This document shows positions 1 to 7,305 of a stretch of 7,360 nt of DNA, piece by piece (within the stretch, counting starts at the first letter, position 1; every line of letters begins with the position of its first letter). The notes under the pieces are model-generated. The model saw only the letters and a program-made list of their open reading frames with translations, was not told the DNA's origin and did not search any database. The translations under genes and the position numbers were made by a program. This stretch comes from Acidobacteriota bacterium (GTDB taxonomy: Bacteria; Acidobacteriota; Terriglobia; Acidoferrales; UBA7541). The stretch is taken from the NCBI GenBank assembly GCA_019239815.1, contig JAFAZL010000629.1:1-7360 (forward strand). Direction: 5' to 3'.

Positions 1-28
1 GAAAAAAGTAAATTCCGATGTTTTGTCA

Positions 29-43
29 TTCGAATGTTTCGAA
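29..43. repeat. Small inverted repeat downstream of the AsmA gene
   Basis: TTCGAA, a 3-nt spacer, then TTCGAA, which can form a 6-bp stem just after the AsmA stop codon. On the minus strand a run of six T (7 to 2) follows about 21 nt later, too far away for a standard intrinsic terminator. A weak 3'-end role is possible but unsupported. Confidence 0.3.
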
Positions 44-50
44 CCTCGAT

Positions 51-2705
51 TCAATCCGCAGGCTGATGCGCCGCCGTATTCTCTACGGACACCCGCGGGA
101 TGTCGAGCGGCCCGAAAATCTTCAAAATGTGCCCAGGCTCGATGGCGCGAATCTCGCGCCCGCCGTCGCTGGTCGTTTGGATCGTCAAATCGGCGTCGCG
201 GCCAAAGCTGACCGTGCCTTTCACCAGCGTGGCCTCGCGCCCTGACTCCAGCCGCAACCCCGCCAGAACGATCCCCCGGTCGCGCAACGTGAACGTGCCT
301 TCACCCGCAGCCCAGCGCGACTCGCCCGTGCGCGGTTCGCCCTCCGCAACGCTAGCATTCACATCCCATCCGCGAAACTCGATGTTGCGCATCCGCATGT
401 CGCCGCGCCCAGTCAATCGACTCAGCAACTCATCGCGGCCCACACCCTGCGTGGTGAAATGGACCGTGCCAGTCGCCGTTCCCGCGAATCGCTCAGCTGC
501 GCGCGACGGAGCAGGCAACTGCGCAAGGTTCACTTGATCAAGGTCGCCAGTGAGCTCATACGCCGGTCGCGGCAAAAACTTCGCCTCCAGCCGCGCGCGA
601 ACTTTCCCCCCGGCCCACTGCGCGTCCGCCTGACGCACATCGAGATGCAAATCATCGAGCGCTCCAATCGCATGAACCTGCTGAAATTTCAGCTTCTCCA
701 TCGTGAAGTCATCAACGCGTAGTTCGCCTTCGGCATTGATGCGCCGCACAAGTGCGCTGGCCTGCTGGCTCGATACTTGCGATGCCCCTCCGAGCAGCGA
801 AGGCAACAACCGCTGCAACCAACCAGGTCGCGCCCGTGGCCCAATCCAGCGATCCAGTTCCGTCGCGTCAAGATGATCGGCGTGAAGTTGAAACCTCCAT
901 TTCGCGCTTCCATCCAAATCCGTGACCGGATCTTCGGAGATCGCTCCAGACCAGTTCGCTCCGAGCCCATCGACATCGGCGATCGTCGCTGTGCGCAGCC
1001 CATCTTTCCAAGTCATGCTTGTCTTGGTCAGATTTAGCGGTTGATTCAATCCTGCCGCCTGCAATTCGGCATTCGAAACATCGACGTGCCCGTTCCAACG
1101 CCGCGACGTCGCACCATTCCAGTTCCATTGCAGTGAAGCCGTGGCGCTGCCGGTCAATTCCCAGCCGTGATTGAGTGTCCGCCCAAACGCTTGCGCAACG
1201 CGCAGTGCATCTTCAACGCGATCAAGGTGCCCATCAACGCTAATGTGCCCTGCACGCTGACTGAAATCATGCGTGAAGCCAACACTTACAGTTCCGCGTG
1301 GCTCGCTGCCTGGGCGCCTCTTGGCCGCGGCAACCATCGCCGAGTTTGTGCTCCCACTAACCACCGCATACGTCACCCGAAATGGCTCGACGCTCAGCAT
1401 GTCTCGATTCCGCCCACCGGCAATTGCTCCGATTCGAATCGGCGCAGCGAATCCCGGGATCTTCACTTCACCTCCGTCGCTCGAAAACGCAGCATCTTTC
1501 ACCTGCATCGGCCATCCGGTCAATGTCATTACGCCCGTGAAGTACTGATTCACCGCCAGTGCGTCATCGACGCCAGGCTGAAACGCGCGATACCAATTCA
1601 AGAGATCGGCCGCCTGGACACCGGCCGAATCGAGACGAATTTCCCATGACGGATTCGCGCTGATTGTCGCCGACGCAGTCCCCCGCAAATTCGACTTCGC
1701 CGTTTCGACCGCGATGCGCCGTGCGATTGCTTTCCCCGTCGCGACATTCAACAGCCCATCGAGGTTCACATTCATTCCTGGATTATCGGAACGTTCGGTC
1801 AGGTCCCAACGATGAATCTGCTTCGCTCGAGCCTGCATCTCGAAAGACCAGTCGCCGTAAGGCGCTGACGCGAACGCCACCGGCCCGGTTCCACTCTTCG
1901 CTGTCGCATCGAGAGCGAACTCCCCGCGAATCCCATAGTCCCGCCCTCGAAACAACCGCAGAAGGTCGGCCAGCGATCCGTCCGACCAATGCACGTGCAA
2001 CTCCGCCGGTTGCAACCGCGCCGAAGTTCCCGCCACATCCCCGCGCACGTTGACGCTGCCTGCCGTCTGCAACGCCGCTCCGCTCCGCCACGGTGCCGCT
2101 GTAAGCTGCAGCTGCCAACGCCCCGGGGTCACCTGCTCCACCACACCCGAAACGTTCGTCAGCGCGAGCGGCAGCTTCTCATCAACAATCTTGAAGTTGA
2201 CGCGCCCATCGTCGATGTTGATCCGCGTCAGGTGATTTGCGGGAGTCCCAATCGCGCGCGCAACGTTGTAGACCGCCGGCAGCCCGCCCGGCACATTGAT
2301 TTTCGCGGGCGGCAGCCAGCGCTCCAGATTCCATCGCCCATCGCCGTTGCGGACTAAATTCAAGCTCGGCTTGCTCAACGACAACGTTCCAAATTCGAAT
2401 CGGCCTCGCACGAACCCCGTCCACCGCAACCCAGCCGACAACCGCTCCGCACGCAGAAAGTATTCGTTCCCAAAAGCCGCATCTTCGCCGACGGTGATTT
2501 CCTCGGCATCAAGGCTAGGGCTCGGCAAAATCAGCACACTGAAGTGCGCAACTTCAACAGGCCGGCCGAAAGCCCGTTCCAAATGCCGCACCAAATATGC
2601 ATGAACGCGACGTGTTCGAACCAGAAGGGATACGCCAACCTGCGAAACGATGACAATCGCGACGACGAACGCCGCCGGCCGCCACCATTTGCGAAGTCGG
2701 GTCAT
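51..2705 (-). CDS. AsmA family protein, inner-membrane anchored
   Basis: This 884-residue protein matches the AsmA family, whose large members (AsmA, TamB, YhdP types) are anchored in the inner membrane, span the periplasm and are linked to outer-membrane assembly and lipid transport between membranes. Residues about 11-28 form one hydrophobic membrane segment after a basic N-terminus (MTRLRKWWRP). Residues about 30-135 carry the typical AsmA N-terminal pattern: AFGRPVEV, then LPSPSLDAEEITVG, FLRAERLSAGLR and finally NGDGRWNLERWL. The long middle is rich in beta-strand-like alternation, as expected for a repeating beta-groove. Residues about 742-884 resemble the AsmA C-terminal region (LTGRGDMRMRNIEFRGWDV). 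The start is well fixed: an in-frame TAA lies two codons upstream of the ATG, although no clear Shine-Dalgarno site is present. It follows lepB by 88 nt on the same strand and may share its transcript. Family assignment is firm; the exact cargo or role is unknown. Confidence 0.9.
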   Translation of the reverse strand: MTRLRKWWRPAAFVVAIVIVSQVGVSLLVRTRRVHAYLVRHLERAFGRPVEVAHFSVLILPSPSLDAEEITVGEDAAFGNEYFLRAERLSAGLRWTGFVRGRFEFGTLSLSKPSLNLVRNGDGRWNLERWLPPAKINVPGGLPAVYNVARAIGTPANHLTRINIDDGRVNFKIVDEKLPLALTNVSGVVEQVTPGRWQLQLTAAPWRSGAALQTAGSVNVRGDVAGTSARLQPAELHVHWSDGSLADLLRLFRGRDYGIRGEFALDATAKSGTGPVAFASAPYGDWSFEMQARAKQIHRWDLTERSDNPGMNVNLDGLLNVATGKAIARRIAVETAKSNLRGTASATISANPSWEIRLDSAGVQAADLLNWYRAFQPGVDDALAVNQYFTGVMTLTGWPMQVKDAAFSSDGGEVKIPGFAAPIRIGAIAGGRNRDMLSVEPFRVTYAVVSGSTNSAMVAAAKRRPGSEPRGTVSVGFTHDFSQRAGHISVDGHLDRVEDALRVAQAFGRTLNHGWELTGSATASLQWNWNGATSRRWNGHVDVSNAELQAAGLNQPLNLTKTSMTWKDGLRTATIADVDGLGANWSGAISEDPVTDLDGSAKWRFQLHADHLDATELDRWIGPRARPGWLQRLLPSLLGGASQVSSQQASALVRRINAEGELRVDDFTMEKLKFQQVHAIGALDDLHLDVRQADAQWAGGKVRARLEAKFLPRPAYELTGDLDQVNLAQLPAPSRAAERFAGTATGTVHFTTQGVGRDELLSRLTGRGDMRMRNIEFRGWDVNASVAEGEPRTGESRWAAGEGTFTLRDRGIVLAGLRLESGREATLVKGTVSFGRDADLTIQTTSDGGREIRAIEPGHILKIFGPLDIPRVSVENTAAHQPAD

Positions 2706-2793
2706 AGTTTAGAGGGCACGCTTCAGAAATTTTCGCACGGGCCGCAGGGAATGGGAAGGAGGGCACATCGAAGCACAACTCAACAAACACTGC

Positions 2794-3645
2794 TCAGTGC
2801 ACGATATGAAGCATGCGGTTCCAACGCGTCCGCGTCGGCAAGTGTGCCAGCGTCTCAAAAATACCTCTCAACCGCTCGAGAAAAGTATTCGGCGTGTAGT
2901 CCGCGCTACTCGCGTCCACCGACCAATAGATCAAAAACGGCCGCCCCATGATCGCGTCGCGATCGACAAATCCCCAGTACCGGCTATCCGCGCTGTGGTC
3001 GCGATTGTCCCCCATCGCGAAATACTTCCCCCCTGGCACGACAATCTCGTCGCCCTGCACATACTTCTTAAATTCGTGAGCCCACTCCGGCACCATTGGA
3101 GACGAGTACAACTGCACGCCCTTCGGTGGAAAATTGTAGTTCAACGGGTCATAGCCGACATTTGGATCGTGAGTAACGTATGGCTCGTTCAATACGTTCC
3201 CGTTGATGAAAACGCGCTGATCGACAACTTTCAAATGATCGCCCGGCAGTCCGATCACGCGCTTCACGTAGTGCGTGTGGTCCTGATACGGATACTTAAA
3301 GACAATAATGTCGCCGCGTTCCAGCGGTCGGTACGGCAGCAATTTCTCGTACCACGCTCCGTGCCCGCCAAAAATAAACTTGTTCACCAAAAGGTGGTCG
3401 CCAACCAGCAGCGTCGTCTCCATCGACGGCGATGGAATCTTGAACGCTTGCAAAATGAAAGTAGTGGCAAATAAAGCGAGGAGAACCGTTACCAGCAGCG
3501 ACTCGAGATATTCCGAAAGCGTCGTATCGTCGTTGTAGTGTTGCGCCTTGACCGGCACATGCACGTCAGCTTCAGCCACAGGCTCGGCAACAACTGCTTC
3601 AGGAGACTCCGCAGTACTGCTCACAGATTCCGACATGTCCGCCAT
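2794..3645 (-). CDS. lepB: Signal peptidase I
   Basis: Type I signal peptidase (283 residues) cuts signal peptides from exported proteins on the outer face of the cytoplasmic membrane, using a Ser/Lys dyad. Residues 1-44 form an acidic, Val/Ala/Pro/Glu-rich tail. Residues about 47-67 are a single membrane segment (SLLVTVLLALFATTFILQAF). Immediately after it, IPSPSMETTL carries the nucleophile Ser74. YVKRVIGLPGD carries the general base Lys128. MGDNRDHSADSRYWGFV at 211-227 is the conserved last box. The usual SMxPT is SMETT here, a substitution I regard as tolerated in the family. One membrane segment next to the active site implies the tail is cytoplasmic and the catalytic domain periplasmic. 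The ATG at 3645 lies 9 nt after the rnc stop with no strong Shine-Dalgarno of its own, which suggests translational coupling. A second in-frame ATG at 3636 is an alternative start. Both TPR proteins upstream have signal peptides that could be substrates. Confidence 0.96.
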   Translation of the reverse strand: MADMSESVSSTAESPEAVVAEPVAEADVHVPVKAQHYNDDTTLSEYLESLLVTVLLALFATTFILQAFKIPSPSMETTLLVGDHLLVNKFIFGGHGAWYEKLLPYRPLERGDIIVFKYPYQDHTHYVKRVIGLPGDHLKVVDQRVFINGNVLNEPYVTHDPNVGYDPLNYNFPPKGVQLYSSPMVPEWAHEFKKYVQGDEIVVPGGKYFAMGDNRDHSADSRYWGFVDRDAIMGRPFLIYWSVDASSADYTPNTFLERLRGIFETLAHLPTRTRWNRMLHIVH

Positions 3646-3654
3646 GCCGTTAGT

Positions 3655-4389
3655 TTAACCCTTCGCTGCTACTTCCAGCCTCTCCAATGCCATCCGGGCT
3701 GCCCGCTGCTCCGCCTCTTTCTTTGTACTTCCTTCGCCGCTGGCCATGCAGACGCCGCCGACCCAAACCTCAATCCGAAACTTCTTCTGATGATCCGGCC
3801 CGCTCTCTCCCACAACTCGATACTCCGCCGGCGACTGCCCGCGCCCCTGCAAAAATTCCTGCAACGCCGATTTTCGATCCGAATCCGCAATCCGCGCTCC
3901 GCGTTCTTCCAGCGCCCATTCGAATAGCGTACGCTTCAATACTTCGCGTGCCGCCTCCAGTCCGCTATCGAGATAAATCGCCGCGATCACCGCCTCAAAC
4001 GCATCCGCGAGCAGCGCGGGCTTGTCCCGCCCCCCGGTCTTCTCTTCCCCTCGACCAAGCCGCAAAAACTCTCCCAGATGTAACCGCCGCGCCGCCAACT
4101 CCAGAGCCCGTGCATTCACAATCCGCGCGCGACTCTTCGAGAGCTGCCCTTCACTCCACTCGGGAAATGCCGCCAGCAAATGCTCGCTCGCGAGCATATC
4201 CAGAACCGCATCACCCAGAAACTCCAGCTGCTCGTTGTCCTGTGGGATCGTCGAAGGATCCGCATCGGCCGGATGAGTTGCCCGCAATTCCGGAATCGCT
4301 GAACTGTGCGTCAACGCACGTTCCAGCAACTCAGCTTTGGCAAACCGATAGCCGAGGCGCTCCTCTAGCAACTCGCTTTTGCCACTCAT
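3655..4389 (-). CDS. rnc: Ribonuclease III
   Basis: RNase III is a Mg2+-dependent endonuclease that acts as a dimer on double-stranded RNA, processing rRNA precursors and structured mRNAs in the cytoplasm. The 244-residue protein has the full family layout. The catalytic domain carries the signature NEQLEFLGDAVLDML, with Glu53, Glu56 and Asp60, and ADAFEAVIAAIYLDSG, with Asp129 and Glu132. These match E. coli Glu38, Glu41, Asp45, Asp114 and Glu117 at a constant offset of 15. A double-stranded RNA-binding domain fills about 170-240, beginning SALQEFLQGRGQ and ending STKKEAEQRAARMALERL. Length is normal for the family. I chose the ATG at 4389 because the protein then begins MSGKSELLEERLGYRF, as RNase III usually does. 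A TTG four codons upstream (4401) is possible but has no ribosome site either. It follows the TPR gene by 55 nt and precedes lepB by 9 nt. In E. coli, lepB lies upstream of rnc, so the order is reversed here. Confidence 0.97.
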   Translation of the reverse strand: MSGKSELLEERLGYRFAKAELLERALTHSSAIPELRATHPADADPSTIPQDNEQLEFLGDAVLDMLASEHLLAAFPEWSEGQLSKSRARIVNARALELAARRLHLGEFLRLGRGEEKTGGRDKPALLADAFEAVIAAIYLDSGLEAAREVLKRTLFEWALEERGARIADSDRKSALQEFLQGRGQSPAEYRVVGESGPDHQKKFRIEVWVGGVCMASGEGSTKKEAEQRAARMALERLEVAAKG

Positions 4390-4444
4390 TGCGACAATCA
4401 ATCCGGCCGGCGCGTCTATTTCTAGGCCGACAAAGCGAACGCGC

Positions 4445-5371
4445 TCACTTCGGGGCGCTCAATTGCGAAGAGCTCGCCTTCTTCGCGGTCTCAACGCCGT
4501 TCTTGCAGTTCGCCTGCAGCGAGCTCTGGATCGCCGCGCATTTGCTGAACGCCTGAACCGCCGCGTCAAAATGCGACGCCTTTTCATTCGCCAGCCCCAG
4601 CAGATACAGGTTCACCGGGTCCGGCTCGGGATGATTGTCTGTCTTCAGCGATTGCTCCAGCGTCGGAATCGCCTGGTCGTACTGCCCTTTTTGCAAATAC
4701 ACGAGACCAAGCCCGCTATACGCCATCTCCAGCGCATTGTTCTTCGCGTTGTTGAACTGATCGTCGGTCAGTTCCGCCGGCTTCGTCAGCGTCGGCGTCA
4801 CTTCGATCGCGCGTTTCGAATACAGTTCCGCCTTATTCAATTGCGCCATCGCATCCGGCGATTTCGGATTCAACGTCCGCGCGAGCGTCTGTCCCATCAA
4901 GCCCAGGATTGGCGTGTCGTTCGGATTTAGCGCAATCTCTTTCTCGCCCGCGTCGATCATCTTCGGCACTTCCTGCTTCGCCAAATATCCCGACACAAGA
5001 GTCTGGTACATCATCGGCCGATACTGGCTCTGTGGATATTTCTGCAAAAACGATTCAGCGGCTGGAATCCGCTTTTCGACGTCGTTCTGCGGAATCCCCT
5101 GGAACGTTTTGTAGTCCGCTTCTTCCTGCGGCGTGGGCGGCACAGTCGGCGCCGCCTGCGGTGCCGAGCCTTGTGGCGTGTCCAACTGCAACGGTGCTGG
5201 CTGCTTACTCTTGTCCGCGGGCTGCTGTTGTTGCGCTTGTGGTTGTTGTTGCTGCGCCGAAGAACTCTGCGACGCTTGCCGCGCTTCCGCGACCGGCGCA
5301 AATCCGTAGGCGCAGAACATTGTGCCGGCAAACGCCACCGCGCTTGCCCAATGAATCAGGTTGCGTGTCAT
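4445..5371 (-). CDS. Exported TPR protein with Gln-rich linker
   Basis: I do not recognise a named family beyond tetratricopeptide repeats. From the ATG at 5371 the product has 308 residues. Residues 1-30 look like a Sec signal peptide: basic start MTRNLIHW, hydrophobic core SAVAFAGTMFCAYGF, likely cut after AEA. There is no lipobox, so a soluble periplasmic protein is expected. Residues about 32-82 are a low-complexity Gln/Pro/Ser/Ala linker with two AQQQQP units. The rest is helical. Two clear TPR units are near 214-247 (AYSGLGLVYLQKGQYDQAI) and 253-285 (LYLLGLANEKASHFDAAVQA), with weaker helical pairs from about 100. Cys278 and Cys289 near the C-terminus might form a disulfide. TPRs bind protein partners; none can be named. 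The start is supported by an AGAGGAG ribosome site 6 nt upstream. An in-frame GTG at 5428 would add 19 residues ahead of the signal peptide and is unlikely. Confidence 0.85.
   Translation of the reverse strand: MTRNLIHWASAVAFAGTMFCAYGFAPVAEARQASQSSSAQQQQPQAQQQQPADKSKQPAPLQLDTPQGSAPQAAPTVPPTPQEEADYKTFQGIPQNDVEKRIPAAESFLQKYPQSQYRPMMYQTLVSGYLAKQEVPKMIDAGEKEIALNPNDTPILGLMGQTLARTLNPKSPDAMAQLNKAELYSKRAIEVTPTLTKPAELTDDQFNNAKNNALEMAYSGLGLVYLQKGQYDQAIPTLEQSLKTDNHPEPDPVNLYLLGLANEKASHFDAAVQAFSKCAAIQSSLQANCKNGVETAKKASSSQLSAPK
5216..5257 (-). repeat. Tandem heptad repeat in coding DNA (Gln-rich linker)
   Basis: Two adjacent 21-nt units encode AQQQQPQ and AQQQQPA in the linker of the TPR protein. The CAA/CAG runs make the DNA a short imperfect triplet tract, which could change length by slippage without breaking the reading frame. 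Confidence 0.7.
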
Positions 5372-5377
5372 CGTTTT

Positions 5378-5384
5378 CTCCTCT
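5378..5384 (-). promoter_or_regulatory. Shine-Dalgarno site of the Gln-rich TPR gene
   Basis: AGAGGAG on the minus strand, 6 nt before the ATG at 5371. It is the best ribosome-binding site in the window and decides the start of the 308-residue TPR protein over the upstream in-frame GTG at 5428. It suggests this gene is translated more strongly than its neighbours, whose ribosome sites are weak. Confidence 0.85.
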
Positions 5385-5505
5385 GGCTTCAGACTTCCCG
5401 TTGGCTCTGTCCCCGCCGTCCCACTCACGCGCTATGTCCCCTACGTCGTCGCGCGAAAATTCAGTTACGGCGTTCTTGCTTTCAGCTGAGATCGTCTTTA
5501 GGCGC

Positions 5506-7185
5506 TCAAGGACGCTGCGGCGCGTTACCTACTCCCGCCAAGCCCTTCTGTGCCGCTTGTTTCGCTTGCTCCGGCCCGCCATTTACGGCGAGCGCCGCCT
5601 GGTACTCCGTCTTGGCCTCAGTGGCCATACCCTCATCATCATAGATGCGCGCGAGGTAGATATGGGACCACGCCATCACCATGGGATCTTGCGTCGCCGC
5701 ATGCTCTCCCGTCGTCAGCTTCCCGAAAACTTCCTTCGCCCGCACTGCATCATGATCGAGCAGCGCAACCAGGCCTATCCCGTATAACGCCCGCGGCTGA
5801 TCGGGATACCTCGCCAGCACGCGTTGAAACGACGCCTCCGCCGCGCGCGGATTCTTCTCCGCGATCCGGCGCTCCCCTTCCGTCAAATCATTGATCGCGT
5901 CCTGGTCGTTCGGAACCGTGCTCGGATGTGGCACAGCCCGTGTCCTCGCCACCTGTTCCTGAGTTTCGGCCGACCTCGGCGCGCCAACCGGAGGCGCAAA
6001 CTTCAGCGCGCTGACGCGCTTCATCTCAGCGCCAGCGTCGATCGTCCGCACCATGTCGGGGAAATAATATTTCATCGCCGGTTCAGAGCCCTCAAAACTA
6101 TCCAGCGCCTTGAACAACGGTCGCACCAAAATGTAGCCGTCCGAATCATCCGTCTCCAAAGCGGCGTCGCGCTCGCTGGGCGACATGCGCTTAAGCTTCA
6201 ATTCCACAGCGCGCACCAGACACTCCGCGAAATACGACGGATAGTCGTCCCTCAAATCAGGCGTCAGTCGCGGAGCCTTCAGCGCGGCCTCATACAGTGG
6301 CCTCTTCACCGCAATCACGTGCGGATACTGCAGCGGCAGCGGATCGAGCAAGAAGTGCAGATAGGCATGCCGCACCGTATCCACCGGCACATCCGCCGAT
6401 CCGCTCAACACAATCGCGTAGTGATCCTGAAAATTTCGAACGTTCGTAATCCGCCCGACGAGCGGCTCGACAATGATTTGAAACGTGCGCGGATCGCCCG
6501 GATTCGGAATCACACGCAAATAATTCGTCGCCACAAAAACGATCTGCGAAACCGTGTCGTGAATCTGATCGATCTCGTTGTAAACCGGCTGCACCTGCAC
6601 CCAAATGCGCCCGATGTGCTGCTCGACATAAAACTTCGACAAAATCTCAGGGAATCCTTCGAGCGTGATTACTTCCGGCGGCAGCTCGTCGCGCTTCATC
6701 GTTGGCTTGAAGTTCGGCGCCTGCCCCGACACCAATCCGAACCAGATGTATTGCGACAACATCGCACCCGGATCGTTCAACTCGTGCTTCTGATAGAACT
6801 CGCGCAGCGCATCAACGGCTGGCCCCTGCGCGTGCTCCATACGCTCGCGCAATTGTGTCCGAAATGGCGTCCACCCATCCGAGCTGACTTGCGATTCGAA
6901 TCCCGCCGCAAGCAGCGCGCACATCGTCGTGAACATCGCTTCGCTGCCATCAACGGTAATGTTCGTAGCCGGCGCTTCCCGCATACCCGGCCGATTCGGC
7001 GTCGCCGGTGGGGGCGCTTTTGTCGCGGGTGCCTGACCGGAGCTTTGAGTCGGAGCCTGGGAAACCGGGGCCTGTGACGAACTCTGAGAAGGCGATTTCG
7101 CTTGAGCCAGTGCGGCTGTAGTGAGGGCCACAATGAGCGCGACGCGGACTACTGCACCGATCCAGTCGGTAGCTCCTGGTTTCAT
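5506..7185 (-). CDS. Exported protein with zincin-like domain (degenerate HExxH) and C-terminal TPRs
   Basis: The product has 559 residues if it starts at the ATG at 7185. Residues 1-29 look like a Sec signal peptide with core IGAVVRVALIVALTTAALA and likely cleavage after AQA. A Ser/Gln/Ala/Pro linker with repeated QAP units follows, to about residue 67. The domain at about 70-400 matches no family I can name with certainty. It contains strand-like stretches (RTFQIIVEPL, DHYAIVLSG) leading into a helix DTVRHAYLHFLLDPL. His273 and His277 are spaced as in the HExxH motif of zinc peptidases, but the catalytic Glu is Ala274. A later helix, YFAECLVRAVELKLK, offers Glu321 or Glu328 as a possible third ligand. 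TPR helices fill about 433-555 (PRALYGIGLVALLDHDAVRAKEVF and the following pair). A scaffold or pseudo-enzyme role in the periplasm is inference. The frame stays open to the window edge, so an earlier start cannot be excluded; the ATG at 7239 is the main alternative. No strong ribosome site is seen at either. Confidence 0.78.
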   Translation of the reverse strand: MKPGATDWIGAVVRVALIVALTTAALAQAKSPSQSSSQAPVSQAPTQSSGQAPATKAPPPATPNRPGMREAPATNITVDGSEAMFTTMCALLAAGFESQVSSDGWTPFRTQLRERMEHAQGPAVDALREFYQKHELNDPGAMLSQYIWFGLVSGQAPNFKPTMKRDELPPEVITLEGFPEILSKFYVEQHIGRIWVQVQPVYNEIDQIHDTVSQIVFVATNYLRVIPNPGDPRTFQIIVEPLVGRITNVRNFQDHYAIVLSGSADVPVDTVRHAYLHFLLDPLPLQYPHVIAVKRPLYEAALKAPRLTPDLRDDYPSYFAECLVRAVELKLKRMSPSERDAALETDDSDGYILVRPLFKALDSFEGSEPAMKYYFPDMVRTIDAGAEMKRVSALKFAPPVGAPRSAETQEQVARTRAVPHPSTVPNDQDAINDLTEGERRIAEKNPRAAEASFQRVLARYPDQPRALYGIGLVALLDHDAVRAKEVFGKLTTGEHAATQDPMVMAWSHIYLARIYDDEGMATEAKTEYQAALAVNGGPEQAKQAAQKGLAGVGNAPQRP

Positions 7186-7276
7186 GGTGTCCACTGCTAC
7201 TTCTCGTCCCAAAACATTCTTCGCGATTGCAGCACCCATCTTTCGAGGTTTTTCTCTTCGATCTCGCGCCGGTTTC

Positions 7277-7305
7277 ACCATACAAGGCGACCTACTATCC
7301 GTCAA
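7277..7305 (-). promoter_or_regulatory. Putative sigma70-type promoter
   Basis: On the minus strand, TTGACG (7305-7300; 5 of 6 match to TTGACA) is followed after exactly 17 nt by TATGGT (7282-7277; 4 of 6 match to TATAAT). Transcription would begin near 7270. That leaves a leader of about 85 nt to the ATG at 7185, or about 31 nt to the ATG at 7239, and makes in-frame starts further upstream (7320, 7281) unlikely. It would drive the zincin-like/TPR gene and perhaps the genes after it. No operator is evident. Confidence 0.5.

Noticed and set aside
2712..2766. 8-bp direct repeat GAGGGCAC (2712-2719 and 2759-2766) in the lepB-AsmA gap
   Set aside because: Two short copies 47 bp apart are compatible with chance, and no flanking structure suggests an operator.
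2797..3474. 225-codon plus-strand open frame across lepB
   Set aside because: Antisense to a certain signal peptidase gene, with a basic, domain-free product. Shadow.
4390..4444. CGGCC/GGCCG inverted repeat in the gap before rnc, as a possible RNase III autoregulation hairpin
   Set aside because: The stem is only 5 bp with a loop of about 16 nt, too weak to call.
3687..4556. 289-codon plus-strand open frame across rnc
   Set aside because: It lies opposite the certain RNase III gene and its product is a low-complexity Pro/Arg/Ser/Ala mix. Shadow.
5310..5371. Cys in the signal region of the Gln-rich TPR protein as a lipoprotein cleavage site
   Set aside because: The residues before it (GTMFC) do not fit the lipobox, and a better signal peptidase I site (AEA) lies downstream.
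5372..5505. Possible promoter or terminator in the 134-nt gap between the two TPR genes
   Set aside because: The best -35/-10 pair (TTTTCG, 17 nt, CATAGC) matches only 3 of 6 at each box, and no GC-rich hairpin with a T run is present. Only the ribosome site is supported.
5824..7077. 417-codon open frame on the plus strand opposite the zincin-like/TPR gene
   Set aside because: Its product is Arg/His/Leu-rich with no recognisable domain, and the minus-strand gene explains the region. It is an antisense shadow in GC-rich DNA.
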